Source of the DNA: Gymnothorax reevesii
Taxonomy: Eukaryota; Chordata; Actinopteri; Anguilliformes; Muraenidae
Direction of reading: 5' to 3'
NCBI GenBank assembly: GCA_029721435.1
Contig: CM056588.1
Coordinates: 40,503,430-40,567,429 of the forward strand
Length of the DNA stretch: 64,000 bases
Translations under genes and position numbers: made by a program
Part shown: one piece after another, positions 42,701 to 55,600 of the stretch
Layout of the letters: each line of letters opens with the position of its first letter
How positions within the stretch are numbered: position 1 is the stretch's first letter
Notes under the pieces: model-generated
The model's database searches: none
Seen by the model: the letters and a program-made list of their open reading frames with translations, nothing else
Told to the model about the DNA's origin: nothing

Positions 42701-45700
42701 AAGGCCCAAACTCTGTAGCTGTCTGACATACTTTACTTCTTTTACTCTTAGGCAGCAGTAAAATAGATGGGTATTTCCATAGTTTTGCCAAGCTGCGCAT
42801 TAAAAAATACTCAAAAAAAAGGTAAAAAGTTTCTTACTCCCCAAAATAAACTCATTACATGTACCCTCAAGTTGTACGCTTTGGAGCTGAATTTCATCAG
42901 ACCATTTTTCTGCAAGATGGCATGTTATTGCATTCACAATATCATATAGCCATTGTTATGCGGTGACATAACACTGTTGTGTTGCCTATGAAGACTGTAA
43001 CTTGAAGCGGTCATGAGTTTTAATGTTTGTTATGACTGCCTAGCTAACGAAAGTATCTCATTTCCAAATTTTGCTGAACTGGCTGACCGATTTTACTTCC
43101 CAATGTTGCATTGCTGCTAATATGACAATATGCTGTGTTCAGAGTAGTGTGCATTTTATGGTCGCTTTTTATGCTCCTGCCATATATAGAGTTACTCTCG
43201 TCCGTCTGTCCATCTGTCCGTCCATTTGGCATTGTATAGGGGGATGTTGTATATCCGTTTCTCAAAAACTACTGGACAGAATTCAACAAGCTTTGCTAAA
43301 TGCTGTCTTGATAGATTGAATGTGTTCATCTCATATTTTGTTTGACAAAATTGGGTAATTGTACAATTTTAGGGGCTTCGCAAACTCAGTGGTGGGGGTA
43401 TTTGTGTTCAAGGACACATTTTATGGGTTTAACTGAATTTATTTATTATATATTTTATTTATTTTTGGGGGGGGGGGTGGGATTTCAACAGCACTAGGGT
43501 TTGTGTTCACTTGCACTGGCACATGACAACTGAAGCATGCATGAACTGGGAGAAAAGGGGGCATTGAGTTTTGTCTTTCAAGGAATGTTGCGATATGTGA
43601 AATTGTTTTCACCCTTGGAGTACACCCCTCGACCTCCCTTCCTCTCGATAGGGCAAATGCACATTCTATTATGGCAGTGTCATGTAGACGGTACATTTTT
43701 AATGCCAAATTATAATTTAATAGTTGCAATGTAGAATGTTTCAGCAAGTTTCATGATGGGTTGAATTTCAAATTAAAATTGACAGCCCTGTCACAGACAG
43801 TCCTCAGGTTCGTCCGCACAGTTTAGCCGCATACGAGGTTTTGACCTAGTCTTGTGTAGATATTGAACTGTGCATTAGACTGTAAAGTCTGCCGAATTCT
43901 TAAAGTTGTTGCGCCTGTGAAATGCCTCTTTATTTCTCATCTATATTGTAGGATATGTGCAATTTTTTTTCTCACTTTCCACTTACGTAGGTGGGTGTGA
44001 TGAAAATATGTCGAACTCATTTTTATCATCTCGGTAGAGATTTTTCTGAGCTAATCATTTGTCATTTTGTTTCCAAATGGCATATCCATAATGCTGGAAT
44101 TGCCCAATTATAAATCATCTTCAGGGTTTTCTCCAGGAGTTTTTGAAACTGACGAAGGGCTTCAGTGTCGGGTTAAAACTCAGCATCATCAGGTGTAGCC
44201 AGTTTTCATTAATCAGCACATAAGTAATGTAATAATTGAAGTCTATGTGCATGGAGGTTGATCAGTTTCACATGCACCACGGTGGATTTCACTACTAGTA
44301 ACATGGAAATCAATTATGACTCCGGACTTCTAACGCATTTCTTTACTCATGGGTTGAAAGCAACGGAATTGCATAAAAACGTTTCATTTGGTCTTGTTTC
44401 ATTTAAACAATTTGAACTATTGTGAAACTCCTGCATTCTGTTGATTGAATAATTGCTGACTACGGCACAGGATCCTGAATATGCCACTAAGTCTCACGCT
44501 GATTGTGGGGGAGTTGGGAGCCCTAAAACAGAATGAATGCACGCACATCCAAAACCAATATCTCAGGTGCCGGACCCAAAGAAACAGTAGAAAGAAGAGA
44601 ATAAAAGTCCGCACACTGTTAAAGTAGCTCCCAGAAGACTTTATTCTATGAACAACGTTTCGGCCGACGTGGCCTTCGTCAGGTGAGTTCCACACATGAT
44701 AGGGGTGGGGGTGGGGATTTATATACGCGAAAGATGGTAGATGGACGAAACCAAAGTGCAGTGAGTCCTAATATACAAAAATAATCACATGCTACCTATG
44801 ATCCGAAAACATTATGTGCATACAAAAAAGTGAAGGTATATCAAGTGTGAATATAGGCTATTCTCCACAAACAATCAGCACATTAAATAGTATAAGCAGT
44901 ACAAGCTATATTCAAATGAAATGGCCTAGTATCTCAGGGTATATGTCAAGTATAGGTACAGATTAAAACTCCTAATTTGTACCCATGTTTAGAAAACACA
45001 AAATACATCAAAATCAGTTAGAAAGAAACACATTCCGTGCAAAGACTAAAACTGACTGGTCATAGCTATAATTCATAAAGGTTTTATATCGAACTCTTCA
45101 TTGAGACCGAAAGGAGCCATTGTATTGAGGGTATAGATGTAATGCGTTTTGCGCTGTAGCAGTATCCTATCAAGGTCCCCACCACGGGGGGGGGCTTAAC
45201 CTTCTCGATACCCATGTAGCACAGTGTGCTAATGTTGTGTCCCGCTTCTTTAAAATGTGCCGCTACGGGATTGCGCACATCTCCGCTACGGATATTACTC
45301 CTATGTTCTCAAATGCATGTCTTAAGTTGCCTGCTAGTTTTACCCACGTAGGCCAAGCCACAAGGACATTTAACCAGATAGATTACATGCGTGCTGCTGC
45401 ACGAAATAACACCACGAATCTTACAAGACTTTCCCCTACGAGGATGTGTGTATGTCTTGCTTTTGATGGTGTATCCACATGCGCACAATTTCCACATTTG
45501 TAATTTCCCTCAGGTAGGTCGTTCAGGAAGGTGTCCAGTTTTTCTGGAACATAGGCCTTCACTAGTCTGTCTTTTAAATTAGGAGGGCGCTTAAAAACAA
45601 TGGACGGCGGTTCCCTAAATACCTGCTTCAGTTTATGGTCCGTTTCGATTATGTGCCAATGTTTGCGAATAACTTTGGAGAGTTCAAAGCCAACCGGCAA

Positions 45701-48700
45701 ATATTTCGTAAAACAGAAGAGCGTCTGGTCTTTGTTTGTCTTAGTTCGAGGCTTAAGGCACTCTTCCTGTGTAATGGCATTGTAGCGATTAGCAGCCACA
45801 TCAACCCATCCACTCCTATAACCTCTCTCTAAAAATCGTTTGCTGAGGTCTGTGGCTTGACTCTGATATAGGGAGTCGGAGCTAGAGATTCTCCGGGCAC
45901 GGAGAAACTGGCTAATGGGTAGACTTCTCTTAAGGTGGATAGGATGGAAGCTGTCGCCACGCAACAACGTGTTCCTGTCTGTAGGTTTACGAAATAGGAG
46001 TTGGGAGCCCTGCAATTAGGTAGAGCAGGATATGCTCACAGCAAACAAAGAAGTTTATGGCGTAGCTTATTGTTTTGCAAAGTGAACAAAATATTTTTTT
46101 CTCTAATCGTTGCACACATTGCATTAAGAAGAAAGCAGCGCATTTTACTGCCTCGGTATTGGCCTGAGGGTCGCCGTGCAGAGCGCTAATGCCGCGACCC
46201 AAAGGCCAATACCAAGGCAAAGAAAAAATAAGCAATTTAGAATATTTTTATTAATTGGTTAAGCATGCTGTGCTATCATGACAATATTATGACTATGACT
46301 TCTGAAGTACGCGACTTCAAGACTCATTAAAGAGCTAAATGCTAGGTCTGTGACTGTTGTCTGCTTTTTTGAAGAGAGCGAATGCCACAGTTGCCAGTGA
46401 TTACTTTAGCATGTTCTGAACTCTGCCAATACAGGATATATTGGCGGGCGGTTTTTACTGTATGCGAGCGATAACATGCTAACAGTAACCAATTAATAAT
46501 TATTTTTATTATTCATTGGAAAACATGTTCGTCAAGCAAAATGATTGACCACAGGTCAAGAATTATTAGCGCTCATTTTAACTTAACAAGGAGAACTGGC
46601 AACACCTGATTGTCCTTAGAATTTTTGGAGTTCAGGTAAAGTCATTTTGCATGGGCATGGCGGCTTTTATTTTGCCGTGGCGGTGCACCACGATCAATTA
46701 CATGTAGCGTAAACCCTGATCTTGGCAGAGATGAAGCACATGATATGTGCCAAACCAACATTTACACCACATTCATTAGCACCAGGAGGACACCATATTG
46801 ATTTAATGGACCTCTTCTCCCCTGACGGTGATTGCTGACTTATTTTATCTTCCATTTGGTCTGCTCGACTGAGCTGAGGTGGAGACCACAAAAAAACTGA
46901 GCTGATAGGTATAGCTCAGCTGTGTCATGTCTCTCAATGCCTTTTAAATGCTTGTTTAGAAAGGCTGCTTCTAAATTTGAGTCCTGGTTATAGACAGCCT
47001 CTTGTAGGAAGACCCCCCCCTTTGGTCCTCATGAACTCTTTCTATCCAGAGTTTTATGGCGAACTTTAAATTTTCCAAGGTGTGAACAAGTGAGCGGAAT
47101 ACTTGTGGCTTGAGTTAAAAGTAGTCATGAGTATATTCGTGTGCCTTTAACTGTGGTGTCAATGTTCTGTCAATCAAAATGTTATTTTTGTACTCGCTGT
47201 AGTGGGTGTCAGGAGGGAAGGGGTTAATCATAAGGATTCTGTGCTGGGTGCTGGGTACAGGTGAAAATAAATGGAAGACTCTATTCTGTAAGAACATGTG
47301 CAGTTTTACAGTAGAATTCGTATGCGAAGGAACTGATGGATGTGGAATGGATGACGCATCTTTTGCTGGTGTGTATTCTGAGATATTCTTGTGTATTCAC
47401 CATCAGATGCCCAAACGCTGGCACATGCACATACAAACTTGCATACACAATCACATGTTCAGTCACTTTACTCAAAGTGTACACCAGCGCGCATACTTGG
47501 ACAGACAAGTCTCTAATAGTCTCTTATCGCTCTCCCTCATGGTCACACAAGTACGCTCAAATGCATACACGGAAACCTGCTCTCATGCGCAAGCTTGCAC
47601 ATTCAGAAATGTTCACTCGCATGCGTGTGCTCACACAGTCGCACATTTTCAGTTGTCCAGATTTTTATTTATTTATTTTTTTTGTGAAGGGCTTTGATGC
47701 CATGTTTTTAGAGGTGCCTGGTGGTTGTGGGAGTGAAGTTTGGGACTCAGGCTGTCTCGATTCAGGGTGTTCATGATATTCATCGGGAGTTCCTGAACTG
47801 AATGGCTTTAGTGTTCTGTGATTTTTCTTGTGCGGACTTTCTGTTAAATTCCATAATGTAAAGTGTTGCAGTGTCTTGAATTGAAATAAAGTATTCCTAA
47901 GAGAATTTCCCTTTAACCCCCTTTCACCTGTGGAGCCATGTATGGGTTTGGCAAATGCAGCTGACATCCCAAATATGTCTGGTTGAATTACAGGGATATA
48001 TGTACAAACTAATGCACGAGATCTAGATATTTTCCATTTGATGTTATGGCTTGGCGATAAAAAGGTAACATCCTGGGTTTGAATATTTCTGTCAATATAA
48101 TCGTGATGTGGCTTCAGTGAAACGCTGTAACTAATATACAGAATATGTATGGGACATTTCTACAATATGGAAAAATGGTTGTGTGCCCCCCCCCGCCTCC
48201 TGACCTTTAACCTACCTGAGGGGAAATTCACGAGAAAATCAGTTTTTGGGTTTAAAATGGAACTGAGCCCTGCCCTGGTTGCCCCATGGAGGCTGTTCTC
48301 ATGTCTCATTGGACAGTGTGTCATTGGCTGTGGCTGCTTATGAAGGGTTCTAACAGCTGATCTCATTTCCTCGTTTCTCAGAGGCATTCAAACGCTTCAC
48401 AGTCGCTGTGTGAGATCATCCGCCTGAGCCGAGACCAGATGTTCCAGGTGCAGGGCTGCTCCGAGCCCGACCCCCTGCTGGCCACACTGGAGAAGTACGT
48501 CCCCCCCTTACCCCTCCCAACCCTCACTCCTCAGCCACACCCTGGCCCCCTGCTGGCCACATGGAAGAACTACGTCTCCCAATCCCCGCTTCCCAATAAC
48601 CCCCTCCCCCAATCCTGACTCCTCAGTCCCACCCATGCCCCCTGCTGACCGCAGTGAGGAAGTACACCCCCTCCACCCCTCCTCTCTGTGATTCTGTTTT

Positions 48701-49412
48701 GAATTCTGCCGAAAGAAAGGAACTGTGGAGATCTTGCTCTGATCGTGTGATGACTATTCTTAATGTGCATATCATGTTTTAGCTCTTTTGTCATTTCTTA
48801 AATGGAATGCTTGCAACTGTGAAATGTTGACAGTATCTCCGTGTATAATGGACTATAAAGCATCCAGCCTAATTCAGGTGTAACTCTGTTCTCTGGGTCA
48901 TCTGCATGGAGAGTATTTCTGTCAGCAGCTTTATTCAGAGTGAAATGACGAGCAAAAGAAAAACTTAAAGATCTACTGCTGTTACACGCTTATTCAGTAA
49001 TATATATACTTTATGAAACCTGTATGTGGCTTGTGGCTGTGTGGCTTGCTCTAATTGTCGTATATTAGTCAAAATGCCGAGAAGCTCTATCACTAAGTAG
49101 CTGTAGTGTTTGAACCATGGAGTTTGACCCCTGGCTGTCTGTGTTGCTGGAAACATCACATGACTGTCAGGTGGACTGTCTTGCTGCTCTGCTAACAGGA
49201 AGTCCCTCCCCCTCCTGTTTATTTCAGACAGGAGACCGTTGAGCAGCTGCTTTCTAACATATTCGAGAAGGAGAAGAACGAGTCGGCCATTGTCAGTGTT
49301 ATTCAGATCCTGCTGACGCTCTTCGAGACGCGACGGCCCGCGTGAGTTTCCATCATGCTATGTGTCTGGCGGGGGGGGGGGTTGTTCCTGTGCTGGGGGG
49401 CTGGGGCACTGA

Positions 49413-49443
<31 letters not shown>

Positions 49444-49612
49444 CAGTTTTGAGGGGCATTTGGACATGTGTCCCCCGGGCATGAGCCACCCCTCCTTCAG
49501 TGTGAATCAGAGCGTCCTGCAGGCCGTCAAACCTCGACTAAAGGACTTCCACTCTTTGCTGCTGGAGCCGCCAAAGGTGACTGCTCAAACACACTCATTT
49601 ATGTACACGTGT

Positions 49613-49646
<34 letters not shown>

Positions 49647-52600
49647 GCATTACTCACTGTACTATACACTCACTCAGTATACACAGACTTACACCCACGT
49701 GTATATGTTATACGTGGACCTACACATGCACACCATCTGCGTGTATTTTCTGACTGCTTTAGTGCTTATGAGACAGGCCTCAGTCCATACTCTCGCGGAG
49801 CAGTCTGCTCCTGATTCGGCAGGGCTTGACAGGGAGAATTAAAGCTACGCTACAAGTGGTGCTAGGCATGGCTTCCCCAACTTGAGTGATAGGTTTTCAT
49901 GCTCTGGGTGTTGAATAACCTGGGACCCCCCCAGCATTAGACCCCTACTGCTAACAAGCAGAAGGTTGAGACACCTTAATGTTGCATATTGTTGGACGCA
50001 GAATCCGTAAAAGCATATTCTGAATCCAGTTAGAAACTAATCAGTTCAGATTGAAGTTTTTGTTGATCTTTGACTCACTTGGCTCCAGAATTAACTTGGG
50101 TGATCCGTGGACCGCTGCACAGCTGTAGAAAAATGTTTTTTTTTCATTTAACCATTTGCACCCTTGACTGCTGACAGTCACTCATGCCAGCAGTCACACA
50201 AATGCCCCCATAAACGGTACCCCTCACCTTTCGGGTGGGGTATTTAGTATAAGGAAATATCGAATATCTTAGAGTAGGGTTCAAAGCCAGGAACTTAAGA
50301 TGCATGAAGTCTTGTCTCTGGCAGTGTCGGTAAATTCTCTCTTCCCTCTCCTTCAGAAACAAGTGCTGAAGACCACATGGGGGGTGCTGGACCCCCCGGT
50401 GGGGAACACTCGGCTGAACGTGGTTCGGCTGGTGGCCAGTCTGCTACAGACAAACACTCAGATCATCAACATGGAGCTTATCGATCTCAACACTGTTGGA
50501 GTCATTCTGGTAAGTGAATTACTGAGTCATTCTGGTGAGCAAATCTCTCTCTGAGGGTCATTCTCATTTGTGAATCTCACTGAGAGGCATTCTGGTCAGT
50601 GAATTTCTCGGAGTCATTCTAGTGAGTGAATCTCTCTGTGGGCATGATTTTGGTGAGTGAAATCCTCTGTGCGAGTCATTTTGGTGAGTGAATTCTTCTG
50701 TGTGAGTGATTCTGTTTAGTGAATCCCCCTGAGAACCGTTATGACAAGTGAATTCCTTTCTGGGACTTGCTCTGAGTGAGTCCCCTCTGTGGTGGGTCAT
50801 TCTGGCAAGTGAATCTCTCCGTAGGAATTATTCTTGCAAGTGAATCCCTTCTTTTGTGCCTTGTTTTGGGAAGTGGACAATATCATGTGGCAGCAGCTGG
50901 GGGTAGAGACAAAAATCTCTAGTCATGCCGGACAACTTCCGGCTGCATTCACAGCATATTCAGGAAGTCACAGAAATAATTTACATCTTGGTTAGATTTA
51001 TTTGTCGGCTACCTGTGGCTTGCTGGACCGCAATTGTATTGAGCTGAATGGTTGGTTGAAGGTATCGTGTGTTCATTGTCTACCACTCAATGTTTGTTCG
51101 CTAGTTAAACATGAGTTGCCCACGCATGAGACTAATAAGAGCCTGTTTTCAGTGCATCAGACTCTGCCTCTGCACCTGTCAGTGTTAATCTGCACTTGTC
51201 CCTCACAAAGAAACCGATGAACTATAGCTCTGGCCGCAGCTGATATGGTTCCAGTGCTGCCTGCAATGTAGCCTTCTGGAGATACCGTATCGCACTTGAC
51301 TGGAAAAGCGAAGTGCGGACGGCCCCAGACGTGGAGGTTTTCACAGAGCCGCTCAAACGGAGCAGTGAAACCTGAGAGCATGAATTGGTTTACCATCTGG
51401 AGCTGCGCCTCCCCTCTCCAGCTCCTGCATATTAAATGCCCCTGCACCTGAATGCAAGCGTTAATGACCACGAGACTGCTGTGTACACACTTGCGCGCAC
51501 ACACGGGCGTGTGTGCTTCCACATTCGTGCGTACACACGCTCCTACAGATGCGTTTACGCATATACTCGCACGCATGCACACACTTTTGCACGGATTAAC
51601 ATTGCACTCGCGTTTAAGCGTGCACAAACATGCACTCATCCACGGGGAGTATTACTCTGTCTCATGTAACTTTTGCGGATTTTTATTTAGTTTGAGCCTA
51701 GTTATCAAGGTAAATGCTTCCTGTAGTTTTCCACGGGAATTATATTCAAATGCTCCTCCTGAAATTGGTTGACCCAGTTGAGTAAACAACAGCCCAGAAA
51801 AGCTCCTATGTACTTTTGGTGCATATTGACCCAGATAAAGGCAGACAGCATTTATCTCCTGTAAACACAGTTTTTAAGACTGCTCTGTCTACAAGAAGCG
51901 TCTACTGCTTACCGTTCTGTGGTCGGCAGTGTCTCTGAGCAGTGTACTAGGTGAGAAACTAGGTCTTCACAAGTCAGAGCTTCTCCTAATCAGACTTCTT
52001 CTGGAACAGTTGTGGAAGATTGGTTTTGACATGTTGGAGATGTGTGTTTAACTGGTTTCGTTTCATGCATGTTCTGCCCACAGGATATGTACTTTAAATA
52101 CATATGGAATAACTTCCTGCACGTCCAAGTAGAAATCTGCACTGCGATGATCCTCGCCATGCCCCCTGCCCCACACGACGCCCCCGAAATCAACAGAGAT
52201 GGCGATCAGGAGTCTGTTAGGGAGAGCATCCTTGTTAAACACGTGAGTGTGTCTCTGCTCTGTTTTGGGTGCGGTCCTTGCTTGTCCTTCCTCTGTAATA
52301 CACCTGGGCCCAGCCCATTGTCTTCCTAAACCCACCTCCCCACCAATTTTTAAGCTGTGCCCTATGTACCTTGAGGGGGGAAAAAAAGCTGCTGAAACCC
52401 CCACTTTGTCCCACAGCTGTTCCAGAAGTGCCAGCTGATTCAGAGAATACTCGACGCCTGGGTGTCCAATGAGAAGGAACAGTGAGTACCGCCCTTTATC
52501 TCCATAGTAACAGGGAGCCAGGCAAGCTGTGCATTGAGAGCGGTGTCTGTAAATACAGCCATGCTCAGTTCTCCATAGTAACAGGGAATGGGAGGGTGTG

Positions 52601-55600
52601 TGTGCTTATATAGGGTTATCCATCAGCACAATCTTGCTGAAGTCTCTATTAGATTAGGATGCCGGCCGGACGTGATGTGCATCCATTGTGGTTATTGTGA
52701 GTCCAGCTGTGCTGCTGTCTCCATAGTAACAGGAAACAGATGTGCGTTTACTGGGGTCTCTGTCAGTACAGCCATCCTGTACTGTTCATAGTTGCAGAGG
52801 GAGGACTGATGTGTGTTACAGGAATTTCTGGAAATGCAGCCATCCTGTATTCTCCATTGTAGCCAATTGAGAGAAGATTTTTGGTTTATAGGAGTTTCTT
52901 TCGTAGAAGACCATTTTGAATCAGACCGGTTGTGACAGTTGATGGTATTTTCAGTATGGCATGACTCATTCAGTGCTTAGTTCTTAGACCACAGCCACTT
53001 TCAAACACTGCTTTCCTTTTGATCTCATTCTCTCACCTGCAATGTTTTGTTTTGTTTGCATCATGGAAGGATACGATGCTATCATGTTCATAGGAATTGT
53101 CCATTAGCAGGTGCACCCTCATACATGTGTTTGGCATCATTATAAACGCAGCACGTGAGGCATCTTGCCTGTGGCCGCCGTGGGTGGGGTCAGTCAATGA
53201 CGGTGCCCATTTCCTGATCTTGAATGACTGATTTTTTTTTTTCCAATGACAGTGTCCTGTGCGTTTCCATTTCCTTGAAGCCATAGCATTTTGTGTTTTT
53301 GGTTGGATTTATATAGGCTATTGACCACACCCAAAAGAAAGTCAAGCGTCAACCAACACATCAAACAGCTCAATGTTTGTTTATACAGTAGTACAGAAGT
53401 GCTCGGAGCATCCACGTTGGGAGCTTCGGTATTACAATACCACCCGCTTTTGGCATTGGGCTCCGTCCGTCCGTACATCTGTACGGACACACAAAATTGA
53501 GGCGGTGGGGTTGCCATGTTGGTGGCAAACACTTGTCTTTAATTCCACTCGTATCTCACATCAAAACTGAATAGATTTTTCAATTTTCAACAAATATTAT
53601 CAAGTTACACACCTCATGCATGTCTTTTTAATGGCGCCAAGTACAGTTCTTGACAAATTTATTGGACCGCCTGTCATAAAAATGAGAAAACGTATATAAA
53701 AATATTTTAGAAATTTGTCAAAAACTTGTATACAACTAAAAATTATATTGTTATTTCTTTGGTAATTAAACTGAAACAACTAAATAGTCCTTATTCGCTC
53801 AAAGAATTACACTTAAAAAGCTTTGCATTATTGTATTAAACCACTAAAACAAATTTTTATGTTCACCAGTGCGAGTAAATAACTTGGCATCTTGATCAAA
53901 AAATAATAATGTGCTTAGCTATTTTTCTGCTTTTTTGTAAAACTGTAAATTGAAAAATTCATGGATAACAACAATGATTATATTTTAGCATTAAAAATAT
54001 TTCAATTAAAGAGCTTGTGCATACTGGTGGATTAATCATTACAGAAACAAAAAAAAGAAAAGATTTTGGTAATTGCCAATACTGTTAATTTTGGCCAGCT
54101 GTAGCATTAACTTTACAATGGGTGGTGGTCTCATAAATTTGTTAAGCCCTTTGTATAAACACCTGCAACAATACTCAAAACTGCTTTTATAGTAGTTCTG
54201 TAGTTTGCTGTGATGTCATGAATGAGGACGCGCGCACAGACTCTGTCAGCATTGCTATCGCGGCTGGTAAAAAGTCACCCGCTGTGCTGTTGTCATTTGA
54301 GTAATGACGAATCAGAGGTGATAATGGGATGTCGGAGTGCGAGGGGTGTTAAACTGTGTGCTCCTCCTATGCCAACTGTGTTGTGTCAGGGCTGAAGGTG
54401 GGCGGAGACGTGGCTACATGGGTCACCTGACTAGAATAGCCAATTCCATCGTACACAACAGCGACAAGGGACCCAACAGTGCTCTAATCCAGAGGCTAAT
54501 CTCAGGTGAGACAGCACCCCCACATCTTCTGGAACATTCCTTGGGTGCAGGTTGCTTATGAGCCTGGATGACCACTGCATATTTCTATTTCTTTTCAGAG
54601 CTCCAGGAGGACGAGAGAGAAAGATGGGAGGCCTTCCTTTCCGGCGCGCTAGCAGACACAAACAAGAAGAACACTGTTGATCTAGTGAGCATTGCCCACC
54701 CCCCCCCCCCAGGGACTCCTCTCAGAGAGCGGAGTTCCCCTGCACCTCAAACACACTGGGGTAGAGACACACAGTAGTCATATTTTGGCCCGTCGGAATG
54801 AAGCTCAATTAAAAATGAATTTATCAGTGTTGCACGATTGGCTCACTCAGTTAAGGCCCCGCTTATGGTGTAAGAGTGACCAGCACGGCCTCCGATGGAA
54901 TCTGATTGAATTCAGCTGTGCCTGTGATAAATGTGGCCAGAAGCCTTGTGAGAGCAGCGCAGAATTGGCTTCCTGCTGCTTTGGTACATGGGAGGGATAC
55001 AATCCGTTTGGGTCGGTATTGTGAGCTGCTTAAGGGCCTCCTGGCCATCTGCACACTTGTCTGCTGTCTGAACAAGCACATTTGGGTTTCGTCTGCCCTC
55101 GTTCAGTGCGTGCCAGGGCTGCAACCGCGGGTGAAACGAGGCAGAGGCTGACTGCCGTGCGTTTCAGAGGAGAACCAGGTCCATGCTGTCCCAAGACGAT
55201 CCCGTTGAATGTTTCTTCCCCACTTGTGGAAGCCTTGATTATTACATCAGATGAGCATCTTTGAATGTTGTGCGCTTATCAGTAACACATTGCATTGATT
55301 TGTGCAGGAAGTGGTCCATCGGACTGATCTAGAGAGACCCCCAACCCAATAGCACTTGGACTGACCGATTCCGTCTGAAACTTCTATCCCCTAGACCGCC
55401 TCGAACCGCCCGTGACACATGATTGCCGAGGGTTACACATTGGGCTATGTCATCAGCTTGAAATGGCTCGGATCGGCAAGAGGCATTCCCTAGTGACCTA
55501 AATTTAAGATAAAACATTGGGGTCGCTCTTTTGCTATTTAATGTTCAATCAGTGGTAGAATGCCTAATCTTGGTAAAGTTCATTCATTTTTCTCAAGACA

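Larger units (their letters stand above)
42620..48381 (+). other. PPP6R3 intron 4 (about 5.8 kb)
   Basis: It contains a CTGTCCGT-headed repeat fragment (43198-43330), a poly-G tract (43467-43477), the single-arm fold-back repeat (44180-44508), a Penelope-like element (44525-45996), a 69-bp hairpin (46150-46218) and an impure CA/GCACA-rich patch (47400-47650). The remainder is unrecognised. Confidence 0.6.
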
